A stretch of 20,314 bases of DNA from Actinomycetota bacterium (GTDB taxonomy: Bacteria; Actinomycetota; Actinomycetes; Nanopelagicales; Nanopelagicaceae), in contig CANMCL010000007.1 of assembly GCA_947496345.1 (NCBI GenBank), positions 1-20,314 on the forward strand. Reading direction: 5' to 3'. The notes beneath the pieces are model-generated. The model had not been told where the DNA came from and searched no databases. It saw only the letters and a list, made by a program, of their open reading frames with translations. Positions 1 through 8,851 of this stretch are shown here, in pieces (positions within the stretch are counted from its first letter, which is position 1; every line of letters begins with the position of its first letter). The position numbers and the translations under genes are program-made.

Positions 1-314
1 CCTTTGTACCTGGCGTTAACTTGGCTCAGTTAAAGAGGTTGAAGAAGTGGGCGCTGCAAATTGGTAGCGAGAGTAATACCAAGGTTTTATTAATGGGTGA
101 TTTAAATCTGCCAAAGAACCTTCCGGTCGCACTCTCCACTTGGCGATCACTCATTACCCAAAATACCTACCCCAGCTGGGGCGCTAAAGTGCAATTTGAT
201 TACATTCTTTCCAATGAATTGACTCCCCATGAATATCAAACTTCTAAATATCCAACTATGGCAATCAGTGATCACTTACCGATCGGCGTCGAAATACTAA
301 CTTCGCAACGATAA
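1..314 (+). CDS. Endonuclease/exonuclease/phosphatase family protein, C-terminal part
   Basis: The reading frame is already open at the left edge (first full codon at position 3), so this is the C-terminal ~103 residues of a longer gene. Two hallmark motifs of the EEP (DNase I/exonuclease III-like) metal-dependent phosphoesterase fold are visible: a GDLN motif (about position 105), which carries metal- and substrate-binding Asp/Asn, and a terminal SDHLP motif (about 270-285), which carries the catalytic Asp-His pair. The residues between them (W...FDYIL) also fit the fold. The family includes DNases, sphingomyelinase-like and inositol-phosphatase-like enzymes, and the substrate cannot be told from this fragment. 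A signal peptide or membrane segment would lie outside the window. Its last 18 bases overlap the 3' end of the opposite-strand adnB-like gene. A TTG at 21 is in frame but is probably internal. Confidence 0.8.
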   Translation, partial: FVPGVNLAQLKRLKKWALQIGSESNTKVLLMGDLNLPKNLPVALSTWRSLITQNTYPSWGAKVQFDYILSNELTPHEYQTSKYPTMAISDHLPIGVEILTSQR

Positions 315-3300
315 GAGATCGATTAGTTCTTTCTCTGTCAATAAGTCTGCGCTGCGATCTGTCTGCCCGCTTGGGACATAGTGAAAAGCGGCAGAAACTT
401 GCGCTGGATCTATTCCTTTTAACTTCGCCCATGCCAGGCGATATACAGCGAGCTGCACTGCAGATGATGGACCCAACTTAGTTGACCCGGTCTTCCAATC
501 AATTACTTCATAACGACCATTTACTTCATAAACAGCATCGATTCGCCCGCGCACCAATACAGGACCAATCACCGTTTCAAATGGAACTTCCACTGCAAAT
601 GGAATGCGCGGTGCCCAATCAGATGCCAACCATTTCTCTTTAAGGCCTTCTAAAGTTTGATCGGGCTCGAGCGGATCAAGAAAATCAAGATCATCATCAT
701 CAAATAAAGTTGCGGCGGTGAAGTGGCGTTCAATCCAAAGGTGGAATGCGGTACCGCGACGTGAGTATTCATCTTGCGGGCGCGGCATTGGACGGCGAAT
801 ATTAAGCGCTAATTCAACTGGATCTTTATGTAGCGCAACTAATGTGGAAGTTGAAAGTCGTGGTGGCAGTGGAATTTCTAACCCACCGTTGCGCACTTTA
901 GCGTTCTCATTGATCAACGCTTTCGCATCATCTACCCAGGAGATAACTTCGAGATCAGTTGCGGCAAATTTCTCTAAATTAATCGCATCTGCACTTTCTA
1001 CCGCTTTAACTTTGGCATCGAATGCGCCACGTTTATCTCCAAGTGGATCACGGGGCCAGATACCAACTTCCGGGTTCTCTAACTTTGGATTCTTGGCATC
1101 TTCTTCTGGACGCTCAGCTTGACTTAAAATTACCCCGGAACTTTGTGCAACAAGTGCAACTTGTTCGAAGATAGTCGATGGCGCCACCCAATCGGCACCA
1201 TCTCGCCACCAAGATGTAGTTGCAATTAAATGCGTGCGTGCGCGAGTGAATGCCACATAACCTAAACGAATCTCTTCCCGAACTTTTGTGGCGTTACAGA
1301 TCTTGCCGTAGGCATCGATCGCTTTCTTCGCTTCAGAGTTCTTGGTAGCATCACCGAAAGAGAAGTGTGGAAGTTCTGCGCTATCACCGCGAAGCTGAAA
1401 AGGAATGTGTTTTTCATTTGTGATCCAATTATCGGGATCCGATTTATTTATCCCTGGAAAAGTGCCTTCTGCTAAGCCTGGGACAGCGACTACATCCCAT
1501 TCTGCGCCTTTGGACATATGCACAGTCAGGATCTGCACAACATCGCTGCGAACTTCAGGGGCGGCAGATTTGAGTCCACCTTCTTCTTCGCCGGTGATAT
1601 CGAGCCAATGTAGGAATGAGGAGAGAGTGCCACCGCTGCGCGCAAATTTGCCGGCTTCATCTAAGAAGCGATCAATATGGCGCCGTCCCGAACCTGTGCC
1701 ATCGCGTAACATAACTTCTTCTTCAAGTGATAAATAACGTTCAATTTCATTTATTAGATCTGTAATCGTTCCACCGGCGCGAGAACGGAGGCGACGCAGG
1801 TCGGCGGCAAAGTTCTTTAACCGGCTGTAGCCAACTTCGGTAAATGTCTTTCGATCACTCTTTTCTATCTCATCTAAAGTATCAATTAGCGAACCTAAGA
1901 ATTGATCATCTGCCTCTGCGCGTTCATGGTTGCCGGCGGCGATCTTTTTAATTAGCGATTTACTTTCAGCGCGTGAGCCCTTGGCGCGATTACGTGAGTA
2001 AGCACCTAACGCCGCTAAATCTTTTGCACCTAGATTAATTCTGGGTCCTACCAAATGGCGCATCAGCGCAGCACCAGCATCGGGATCGGCGATCACCTTT
2101 AACATTGAAACGATATCTGCAACCTCAGGAACGTGGATTAACCCGCCAAGTCCAATTACATCAACTGGCATTCCAGCTGAACGAAGCGCGCTTTCAATCG
2201 ACGCAATTTGTGAACGTTTGCGCACCAAGACTGCGAAGGTGGTTCGTTTCTGTGATGGCGCAGCTAAACGTTTTTCATCAAACCATAAAGGTGCAAAGTA
2301 ATCGGCAACTGCTTGCGCTTCGGCATCAATTGTTTCAAAGACTCCGCAGACCAGATTGCCTGCGCCTGCGCCGGGACGAGGCGTGAGTGGTGGAACATCA
2401 GCGCCACCTTCGGCGCGAATTTGTGAAGAGACAACATTTGCAAGTTCGAGAATTGATTTATCATTGCGGAATGTTGTGAGCAGCGAGTAACGCTCTGCTC
2501 CCGTTTGCCCGGAAACCTTAGGGAAATAGCTATTAAATGAGTTGATCGTGCCGGCAGATGCACCGCGCCAGGTGTAGATCGCCTGACATGGATCACCGAC
2601 TGCCATCACGGGATGCCCTGCACCAAAGAGTGAAGAGAGCATACGCACTTGTGATTGCGAAGTATCTTGGTACTCATCGAGTAGAACAACAGAGTATTTA
2701 GCGCGTTCTAACTCGCCGACATCAGCAAAGTTAACTGCGATATCTGCAGCCAATGACATTTGGTCATCAAAGGAGAGTTGTCCTGATTGCTGGCGACGCT
2801 TAATAAAACTTTCCACCATTGGCAGTAAGCCGGTGCGTTGTGTTAATACTCGATTTACTTTGCGCACTTGATCATTTAAATCACCGCTCATTGTTGAGAG
2901 CGCTTGCAATACGGCAAGGTCAGCAGCTTCAATCGTATCAGGGGTCACCTGATGTTCGAGCATCAATTTAGTTAAACCAAGTAGATCACTGACCACAGTG
3001 TTTATCGCTGACTCATTTGTGTAAGTTGCATCGTCCCAATTGCGGACCACATCATTGGCGAGTTGCCACATCGCAGCATCGCCCATTGGGGAAATGTCGG
3101 CATCGATACCAAAGCGGATCGAGTGCTCGGATAAGAGTCGGGCGGCATAAGAGTGATAGGTGGTGACCGATACTTCCAGTGGCGTATTTTCTGGAATCAA
3201 CTTTGCGGCGCGCAGTTGTCGCAAGCGAGTACGGATACGAATAGCCAATTCACCGGCTGCTTTACGAGTGAAGGTAAGTCCCAAGATTTGATCAGGTCGC

Positions 3301-3506
3301 GCAAATCCATTTGCGACCAGATAGATAACGCGCGCCGCCATTGTTTCGGTCTTTCCAGAACCAGCACCGGCAATTACGACGGCGGGTTCGAGTGGATTTG
3401 AGGCGATAGAAATGATCGCACTCTGCTCATCTGTTGGGTCATAAACTTTTGCACCCACTTTTTGCAACGCAGCGGCGATATCTTGAGGTGAATATTTCTC
3501 AATCAT
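297..3506 (-). CDS. adnB: AdnB-like UvrD-family helicase/RecB-type nuclease subunit
   Basis: A 1069-residue ATP-dependent helicase-nuclease, matching the lead motor subunit of the actinobacterial AdnAB complex that unwinds and resects DNA double-strand breaks. Superfamily 1A motifs are complete: Walker A AGAGSGKT (46-53), DEYQD (277-281), GDPCQAIYTWRGA (304-316), TVHMSKG (661-667) and FTRAR with the arginine finger at R755. A RecB-like PD-(D/E)XK nuclease is at the C terminus: HLWIERH, then GRID with D990, IDWKTG with D1003 and K1005, and QLAVY (1018-1022). Length (~1.07 kb codons) is close to mycobacterial AdnB, whose nuclease Asp is, from memory, at about position 1014. The ATG at 3506 overlaps the adnA-like stop by 4 bases (ATGA), implying translational coupling and equimolar synthesis. 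Unlike its partner it has no Fe-S cysteine cluster. It could be filed generically as UvrD/PcrA-type helicase, but the tandem partner makes AdnB the better call. Confidence 0.9.
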   Translation of the reverse strand: MIEKYSPQDIAAALQKVGAKVYDPTDEQSAIISIASNPLEPAVVIAGAGSGKTETMAARVIYLVANGFARPDQILGLTFTRKAAGELAIRIRTRLRQLRAAKLIPENTPLEVSVTTYHSYAARLLSEHSIRFGIDADISPMGDAAMWQLANDVVRNWDDATYTNESAINTVVSDLLGLTKLMLEHQVTPDTIEAADLAVLQALSTMSGDLNDQVRKVNRVLTQRTGLLPMVESFIKRRQQSGQLSFDDQMSLAADIAVNFADVGELERAKYSVVLLDEYQDTSQSQVRMLSSLFGAGHPVMAVGDPCQAIYTWRGASAGTINSFNSYFPKVSGQTGAERYSLLTTFRNDKSILELANVVSSQIRAEGGADVPPLTPRPGAGAGNLVCGVFETIDAEAQAVADYFAPLWFDEKRLAAPSQKRTTFAVLVRKRSQIASIESALRSAGMPVDVIGLGGLIHVPEVADIVSMLKVIADPDAGAALMRHLVGPRINLGAKDLAALGAYSRNRAKGSRAESKSLIKKIAAGNHERAEADDQFLGSLIDTLDEIEKSDRKTFTEVGYSRLKNFAADLRRLRSRAGGTITDLINEIERYLSLEEEVMLRDGTGSGRRHIDRFLDEAGKFARSGGTLSSFLHWLDITGEEEGGLKSAAPEVRSDVVQILTVHMSKGAEWDVVAVPGLAEGTFPGINKSDPDNWITNEKHIPFQLRGDSAELPHFSFGDATKNSEAKKAIDAYGKICNATKVREEIRLGYVAFTRARTHLIATTSWWRDGADWVAPSTIFEQVALVAQSSGVILSQAERPEEDAKNPKLENPEVGIWPRDPLGDKRGAFDAKVKAVESADAINLEKFAATDLEVISWVDDAKALINENAKVRNGGLEIPLPPRLSTSTLVALHKDPVELALNIRRPMPRPQDEYSRRGTAFHLWIERHFTAATLFDDDDLDFLDPLEPDQTLEGLKEKWLASDWAPRIPFAVEVPFETVIGPVLVRGRIDAVYEVNGRYEVIDWKTGSTKLGPSSAVQLAVYRLAWAKLKGIDPAQVSAAFHYVPSGQTDRSADLLTEKELIDLLSLRS

Positions 3507-6500
3507 TCGATCACCGCCCGACCTTCATTTTGGATCGGGCAAGCCGCCTTAACTACGCACTTTTCACACATTTTATTGACTCGGGCTTGGAAGGTTGCGG
3601 CTCCCATGCCATTGGCGATCTCTTCAATCTTCGACCTAACTTGCACCTCATCGATAATAAATTGTTGACGAGTTGTGACCTTTACCGAATCAGCGGCGAG
3701 GTAAACGAGTTCAGCGCCAGTTGATTTACTGCCAGATAACTTCTTTTCGAATCCATCTAGAGCAACAGCTAATTGGTAGCAGGCTAATTGCAAATTCTCT
3801 TTAGCCTTCTCTTTAGTAATTGTATTTTTACCTGTTTTAAAATCAATCACATAGAAATTGCCATCCGAGTCGACTTCGATGCGATCAACGCTTCCACGAA
3901 TTTCAGCACGCCCAACTTTTATGGTGAAGTTGAGTTCAGCGCCCACAACGGTGCGTGTTGACGCTGCGTGATAACGGGCAAATCGTTCTAGCATCTTGAT
4001 CGCGCGCTTTAAGGCAGTTGTGCTTACCCAGCCATCTGTTGGATCAATAAGTGACCAAGAACTTTCCATCTTTGCGATGAGATCGGCATCTGAAATTCCG
4101 GGTTCTTCTACTTTGATGCGCGCAAATTCGTGGATTGCTGAACCCAGAATTTGCGCCGTTGAATCTCCATTGGTTCCACCATTTTTCTCGAGGAACCATT
4201 TGACTCCACACTCAGTGAAGTTTTCAGCGCCACTTGGTGATACCTGAACATCGCCATCTGTGGGTACAACTGATTCAGTTGAAGAGATGGCAAGGGCGCC
4301 GGTCCAATTAGATGGATTTGCAGAATGTATATTGGATTCAGAGAGCGTCTTTAATAGCGCAGCTACAGTATCTGCCTGTCCACCACTTAAATTTTGACGA
4401 AGCGTTGCGACTAAAGCAGATGTTGTGAGTGGTCGCGGCACTTCAGTAATTGGCGCATCTTCAAGACCAGAACTTTTATCTAATTCTTCAAAGTAAGCAG
4501 ATGGTTCGTCATCTTCGCGTTGGACGGCGGTAACGATTAAACCTTGGCGGGGGCGGGTTATAGCCACGTGCAGTAAGCGGCGTTCATCTTCAGCCAGTGC
4601 ACCGGCAGCGATTACATCTAATTCGAGTCGCGCGAGATCTCCGTGGCGTTCGCGTTCTACCAAACGTTCGCTGCCCAAAAGTGAGCTGCGTTGGCGCAAA
4701 TTTGGCCAAACACCTTCTTGTAAACCGGCAACTGCGACTAACTCCCATTCGCGCCCTTTTGCAGAGTGAACTGTCAATATTTCTACAACATCCGGACGAA
4801 CGCCTTGCGAGGTAATGATGTCACCAACTATTGATTCGCGCGCTAACTCGTCAAGATAGGCAGATGGTTTGGAATATGGAAAACGCTCAGTAAATCGTTG
4901 CGCGCCATCAAAGAGTTGAATCATTGCATCTAGGTCGCGATCGGCGGCAGCTCCACGATTGCCACCGCGAAGCGCGGTATTGCGCCAAGCGGTGCTTAAC
5001 TTTTCATTATCACTAGTTTTTGCGTTATCCCAAATAGCCCAGAGTAAATCCTCAGCGCGGGCATCCTTTTTTCGTAACGCTTTGCGCGCATTCGCTAGCA
5101 GTTCGTAAACGCGAGTAAGCGATGCGTTATCTTCAATTGGGATATCGCCTTTATGAATTGCATCAATTAGTAATTGCGTTCCGCCGCGTGAATCAGTGGC
5201 ATCATCTCGCGCTTCTAGAAGTGCGGTGCGGATGCGACGTAATGAAATGGCATCAGCGCCGCCAAATTCGGAGATAAGAAGGCGTTCGCAAGTATCTAAG
5301 TTAAGCGGTTGATCTCCAGCTGCAACGCGCGCCAACAAAATAAATGGGACAAGCGCCGGATTGGTAGATAGCGCTTCTAGGTCACCTGCCACCGGTATAG
5401 AAACTTGGGCAAAGGCGCGACGTAACGCACTGGCTTGAGTGCCCGCGGTTCGCAAGATCACCGCCATCTGTGAATAAGGAATGCCGTGCATTAAATGTGC
5501 GCGCTTGAAATGGTAGGCGATGTATTGCGCTTCCTCGGATTGCGAACGCAGACGGGCGACATCAAAAGCCTTATCTAGCGCTGGTTTCTGCGTATAGGTG
5601 CAGGTGCGCTTGCGGGTGACAGAGGGTGCGCGAAATTGCGATGTTACGGATTGGGTAATCTCAAATATCTCGGGGGCGCTGCGATAAGAATTGGTGAGAG
5701 TTATATGTTCTGCGCCTTTAGCTAAATATTTTTCTACTTCTGCCTTTAAGCCATCAGGATCTGCTCCACGGAAGCGACCAACTGCAGAGTCTGCATCGTA
5801 AGCAATAACCAAATCGTTGCCGCAAATTAGTTGTAGCAGCGCACGTTGCGCGGGGTCGCTCTCTTGGAACTCATCAACCATAATAGTTTTAAAGCGCGCT
5901 TGTAGTTGTGCACGAAGTGGCTCGTTAGATTTTAAGTAAGCGATTGTGATGCTAATTAACTCAGATGGATCGATGCGCATCTTGGCATCACCTGCTGCAT
6001 CTTCGCGAATCGCCATTACTTGTTTGTAGCGAGACCAGAAATCAGCGGCCGGTGCCCAGTACTTTTCTCCGACGCTATTGCCACGTTCTGCTAATTCTTC
6101 AGGAGTGATACCGCGTTCGTTGGCGCGCATAATCAAGTCCCGCAGTTCGCGGATAAAGCCTTGGGTTAAAAGCGGAACGCCTTTCTTATCTTCGCCATCG
6201 TGTAAATCAGTTGGCCACTGGCGATAACCATCGGTGACATCACCTTGTAGCAATTGTTCTATGAAATTTTCTTGTTCTGGGCCCGACAACAAAATAGGTT
6301 CGTAATAAGTATCGCCGGTGTTCATCTTTAAAATGGAATATGCGAGTGAGTGAAAGGTGCGAGCAAGCGGTTCGTGCGCTGTTGAGTCGGTGCGCAAGGC
6401 AATTGCATCGCGCATTTCAGATGCGCGTTGGCGGCCGTAAGTCAGCATCAAAATTGAATCTGGATCTTGCCCAGAATTTATACGGCTAACTGCGGCCTCA

Positions 6501-6649
6501 ATTAATACTGACGTTTTTCCGGTACCGGGACCGCCCGCAATAAATAAAGGAGTGCCGCGATGTGAAACCGCTTTAGCTTGCTGCGGATCGAGCTCCACTG
6601 GCGCTGGCACAGCAGGGCTGTGCGTTAGCTTGATGGATGGGCTCGTCAT
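3503..6649 (-). CDS. adnA: AdnA-like helicase-nuclease subunit with Fe-S nuclease domain
   Basis: A 1048-residue partner of the downstream AdnB-like subunit. N-terminal UvrD-like motor: Walker A GGPGTGKT (39-46, K45), DEFQ (259-262), a motif V segment LTVHSAKGREWE, and AITRPR as motif VI. Motif III is degenerate (YDADSAVGRFRGADP), lacking the usual GDxxQxIYxWRGA glutamine, which suits the auxiliary, lagging motor role known for mycobacterial AdnA. The C-terminal RecB-like nuclease has GSVD (D922), IDFKTG (D936, K938) and QLACY. Four cysteines (C814, C1028, C1031, C1037) sit as in AddB/AdnA-type 4Fe-4S nucleases, with the last three spaced C-x2-C-x5-C. Start: ATG at 6649, which leaves 20 residues before the conserved LDPQQ. 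An in-frame GTG at 6670 would add seven residues. Neither has a convincing ribosome-binding site. It lies 50 bp downstream of typA on the same strand and probably shares its transcript. Confidence 0.88.
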   Translation of the reverse strand: MTSPSIKLTHSPAVPAPVELDPQQAKAVSHRGTPLFIAGGPGTGKTSVLIEAAVSRINSGQDPDSILMLTYGRQRASEMRDAIALRTDSTAHEPLARTFHSLAYSILKMNTGDTYYEPILLSGPEQENFIEQLLQGDVTDGYRQWPTDLHDGEDKKGVPLLTQGFIRELRDLIMRANERGITPEELAERGNSVGEKYWAPAADFWSRYKQVMAIREDAAGDAKMRIDPSELISITIAYLKSNEPLRAQLQARFKTIMVDEFQESDPAQRALLQLICGNDLVIAYDADSAVGRFRGADPDGLKAEVEKYLAKGAEHITLTNSYRSAPEIFEITQSVTSQFRAPSVTRKRTCTYTQKPALDKAFDVARLRSQSEEAQYIAYHFKRAHLMHGIPYSQMAVILRTAGTQASALRRAFAQVSIPVAGDLEALSTNPALVPFILLARVAAGDQPLNLDTCERLLISEFGGADAISLRRIRTALLEARDDATDSRGGTQLLIDAIHKGDIPIEDNASLTRVYELLANARKALRKKDARAEDLLWAIWDNAKTSDNEKLSTAWRNTALRGGNRGAAADRDLDAMIQLFDGAQRFTERFPYSKPSAYLDELARESIVGDIITSQGVRPDVVEILTVHSAKGREWELVAVAGLQEGVWPNLRQRSSLLGSERLVERERHGDLARLELDVIAAGALAEDERRLLHVAITRPRQGLIVTAVQREDDEPSAYFEELDKSSGLEDAPITEVPRPLTTSALVATLRQNLSGGQADTVAALLKTLSESNIHSANPSNWTGALAISSTESVVPTDGDVQVSPSGAENFTECGVKWFLEKNGGTNGDSTAQILGSAIHEFARIKVEEPGISDADLIAKMESSWSLIDPTDGWVSTTALKRAIKMLERFARYHAASTRTVVGAELNFTIKVGRAEIRGSVDRIEVDSDGNFYVIDFKTGKNTITKEKAKENLQLACYQLAVALDGFEKKLSGSKSTGAELVYLAADSVKVTTRQQFIIDEVQVRSKIEEIANGMGAATFQARVNKMCEKCVVKAACPIQNEGRAVIE

Positions 6650-6699
6650 ATGAGGTATTGAACCCCACACCCCTGACTTTTATTCCAATTAGGCTCGAA

Positions 6700-8598
6700 T
6701 TAGGAAGTCTGGTTCGCCTTCTTGGCACGTGAGGTAGCGCGGGCGCGCTCATCACCATTGAGGGTTACCTTACGGATTCGAACCACCGCTGGAGTTACTT
6801 CAACGCATTCATCTTCGCGACAGAATTCGAGAGCACCTTCCATGTTTAACTTCTTAGGTGGAATCAATCGCTCAGATTCATCAGTACCTGAGGCGCGCAT
6901 ATTTGTTAACTTCTTTTCGCGCACGCAGTTAACATCCATATCTTCAGAACGTGAGTTCTCGCCAATAACCATACCTTCGTAGACTTCATCGCCTGGTTCA
7001 ACGAAGATGCTTCCGCGATCTTGTGTTCCATACAACGCATAAGAAGTCACGGTGCCGAGACGATCTGAAACAAGTGAACCGGTTCCGCGAGTACGGATAT
7101 CGCCGTGCCATGCTTCATAACCATCGAATACGTGGTGTAGTAAACCTGTACCGCGAGTTTCAGTTAAGAACTCGGTACGGAAACCAATTAAGCCGCGTGA
7201 TGGAACGCGGTAATCAAGGCGGATCCAACCAGTGCCGTGGTTAACCATTTGTTCCATGCGGCCCTTACGTAGCGCCATCAATTGAGTAAGTACGCCGAGA
7301 TATTCTTCTGGTGCATCAATTGTTAAACGCTCCATCGGTTCGTGAACTTTGCCATCGATTTTCTTGATAACAACTTGTGGTTTTCCAACAGTTAATTCAA
7401 AACCTTCGCGCTTCATAATTTCAACTAGTACAGCCAACTGAAGTTCGCCACGACCTTGAACTTCCCAAGTATCTGGGCGCTCTGTGTTTAGCACGCGAAG
7501 TGAAACGTTACCGACGAGCTCGGCATCAAGGCGGCCCTTTACTTGGCGCGCAGTTAACTTAGTGCCGCTCTTGCCCGCAAGTGGTGATGTATTGATACCG
7601 ATTGTCATAGAAATAGATGGCTCATCAACAATGATTAACGGCAGCGCGTGTGGATTTTCAGTATCCGCCAAGGTTTCGCCGAGGGTAATTGTTTCAATTC
7701 CAGCAACCGCGATGATGTCGCCAGGATGGGCTTCAAGTGCCGGAACGCGTTCGAGCGCTTCAGTAATTAAAAGCTCAGAGACCTTTACGCGCTCCATTGT
7801 TCCATCAGTTTTAATCCAAGTTACTTGCTGGCCTTTTTTGATAACGCCTTCGCGCACGCGACATAGCGCTAGGCGACCAAGAAATGGTGAAGAGTCAAGG
7901 TTTGTAACGTGTGCTTGCAGCGGTGCACCTTCGTGATAAACCGGTGCAGGAATTGCAGAGAAGATAGTGTCAAATAAAACATCAAGGTTTTCTTCTACCG
8001 GCATTCCACCATCTGCTGGACGTGTCAGCGATGCACGACCAGCTTTAGCTGATGCGTAAATAACTGGGAAATCAATTTGATCTTCATTGGCATCAAGATC
8101 CAAGAAAAGTTCGTATGCCTCATCAACTACTTCGGCGATACGTGAATCGGGACGGTCTACTTTGTTGATTAACAAAATAACTGGCAAATTCTTTTGTAGC
8201 GCTTTGCGTAATACGAAACGAGTTTGTGGCAACGGACCTTCTGATGCATCCACCAACAAGATAACGCCGTCAACCATTTCTAGTCCGCGCTCTACTTCGC
8301 CACCGAAATCAGCGTGGCCAGGTGTATCAATAATGTTAACAATGGTGTCCCCGCGCTTTACCGCGGTGTTCTTGGCAAGAATCGTGATGCCCTTTTCACG
8401 TTCTAGATCCATTGAATCCATCATGCGATCTTGGCCTTCGCCTTGAACCTTGTGCGCCGCAAAAGCTCCGGATTGCCACAACATGGCATCAACCAGCGTG
8501 GTCTTGCCATGATCTACGTGAGCGATGATTGCGACGTTACGCAGATTTTCGCGCTTTTTGATTGGCAGATCTTTTAGATGGGCTTGTTGCTTTGACAA
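6700..8598 (-). CDS. typA: Translational GTPase TypA/BipA
   Basis: A 632-residue ribosome-associated GTPase of the EF-G-like family, linked in other bacteria to 50S assembly at low temperature and to stress responses. GTP-binding motifs: AHVDHGKT (26-33), EREKGITI (switch region), DTPGHADFGGEVERGL, NKVD and SAKAG. The C terminus has the TypA-specific region (LTQLMALRKGRMEQM, RGLIGFRTEFLTETRGTG, and a late segment rich in Arg/Lys). Length is normal for the family (about 600-640). The start is a TTG at 8598: the frame has a stop (TGA) about 30 bases upstream and no ATG or GTG between that stop and the conserved NVAIIAHVDHG. No strong Shine-Dalgarno precedes it. It heads the typA-adnA-adnB block and is divergent from the aminotransferase. 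A candidate -10 hexamer (TAAGAT on the minus strand, 8704-8699) would give a leader of roughly 90-100 nt. That leader contains a GC-rich 5-bp inverted repeat (8672-8676 with 8685-8689). Confidence 0.95.
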   Translation of the reverse strand: MSKQQAHLKDLPIKKRENLRNVAIIAHVDHGKTTLVDAMLWQSGAFAAHKVQGEGQDRMMDSMDLEREKGITILAKNTAVKRGDTIVNIIDTPGHADFGGEVERGLEMVDGVILLVDASEGPLPQTRFVLRKALQKNLPVILLINKVDRPDSRIAEVVDEAYELFLDLDANEDQIDFPVIYASAKAGRASLTRPADGGMPVEENLDVLFDTIFSAIPAPVYHEGAPLQAHVTNLDSSPFLGRLALCRVREGVIKKGQQVTWIKTDGTMERVKVSELLITEALERVPALEAHPGDIIAVAGIETITLGETLADTENPHALPLIIVDEPSISMTIGINTSPLAGKSGTKLTARQVKGRLDAELVGNVSLRVLNTERPDTWEVQGRGELQLAVLVEIMKREGFELTVGKPQVVIKKIDGKVHEPMERLTIDAPEEYLGVLTQLMALRKGRMEQMVNHGTGWIRLDYRVPSRGLIGFRTEFLTETRGTGLLHHVFDGYEAWHGDIRTRGTGSLVSDRLGTVTSYALYGTQDRGSIFVEPGDEVYEGMVIGENSRSEDMDVNCVREKKLTNMRASGTDESERLIPPKKLNMEGALEFCREDECVEVTPAVVRIRKVTLNGDERARATSRAKKANQTS

Positions 8599-8840
8599 GA
8601 GAACTACTTTCGTAAGGAAGCCAAGCGGTCATTTCGACCATCTAGCTTCTAATGGAGGATCCAAAGAAATAGCGGCCCAAAGGCGCCGCACGAGGCATAT
8701 CTTACTAAAGCCCGCGGATATGGACTAATTACCCGCTCATAAAGTAAGCATTTAGTGGTGATTTACTCCATAGTTTTATTTTCAGGCTCGGTTTAAGATG
8801 GCGCATATCAAGGCCAAGGTATTTGTGGATATTGAGCGAG

Positions 8841-8844
8841 AAGG
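8841..8844 (+). promoter_or_regulatory. Ribosome-binding site deciding the aminotransferase start
   Basis: AAGG at 8841-8844 lies 7 bases before a GTG at 8852. The alternative in-frame ATG at 8798 has only a weak AGG eleven bases away. The 18 codons between the two starts include codons (AGA, CGA) that are little used in the surrounding genes, and the encoded stretch resembles nothing in the family. This favours the GTG start but does not prove it. Confidence 0.5.
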
Positions 8845-8851
8845 TAGAAAA

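Noticed and set aside
1..314. EEP-family gene as part of a defence system with AdnAB
   Set aside because: It is convergent with adnB rather than in its operon, and the EEP family has many housekeeping members; nothing links them beyond adjacency.
7484..7936. 150-codon plus-strand frame opposite typA
   Set aside because: Low-complexity Ser/Arg/Thr composition and full overlap with conserved TypA sequence; a shadow frame.
8652..8660. GGAGG on plus upstream of the aminotransferase as a ribosome-binding site
   Set aside because: No start codon with a usable frame follows at the right distance.
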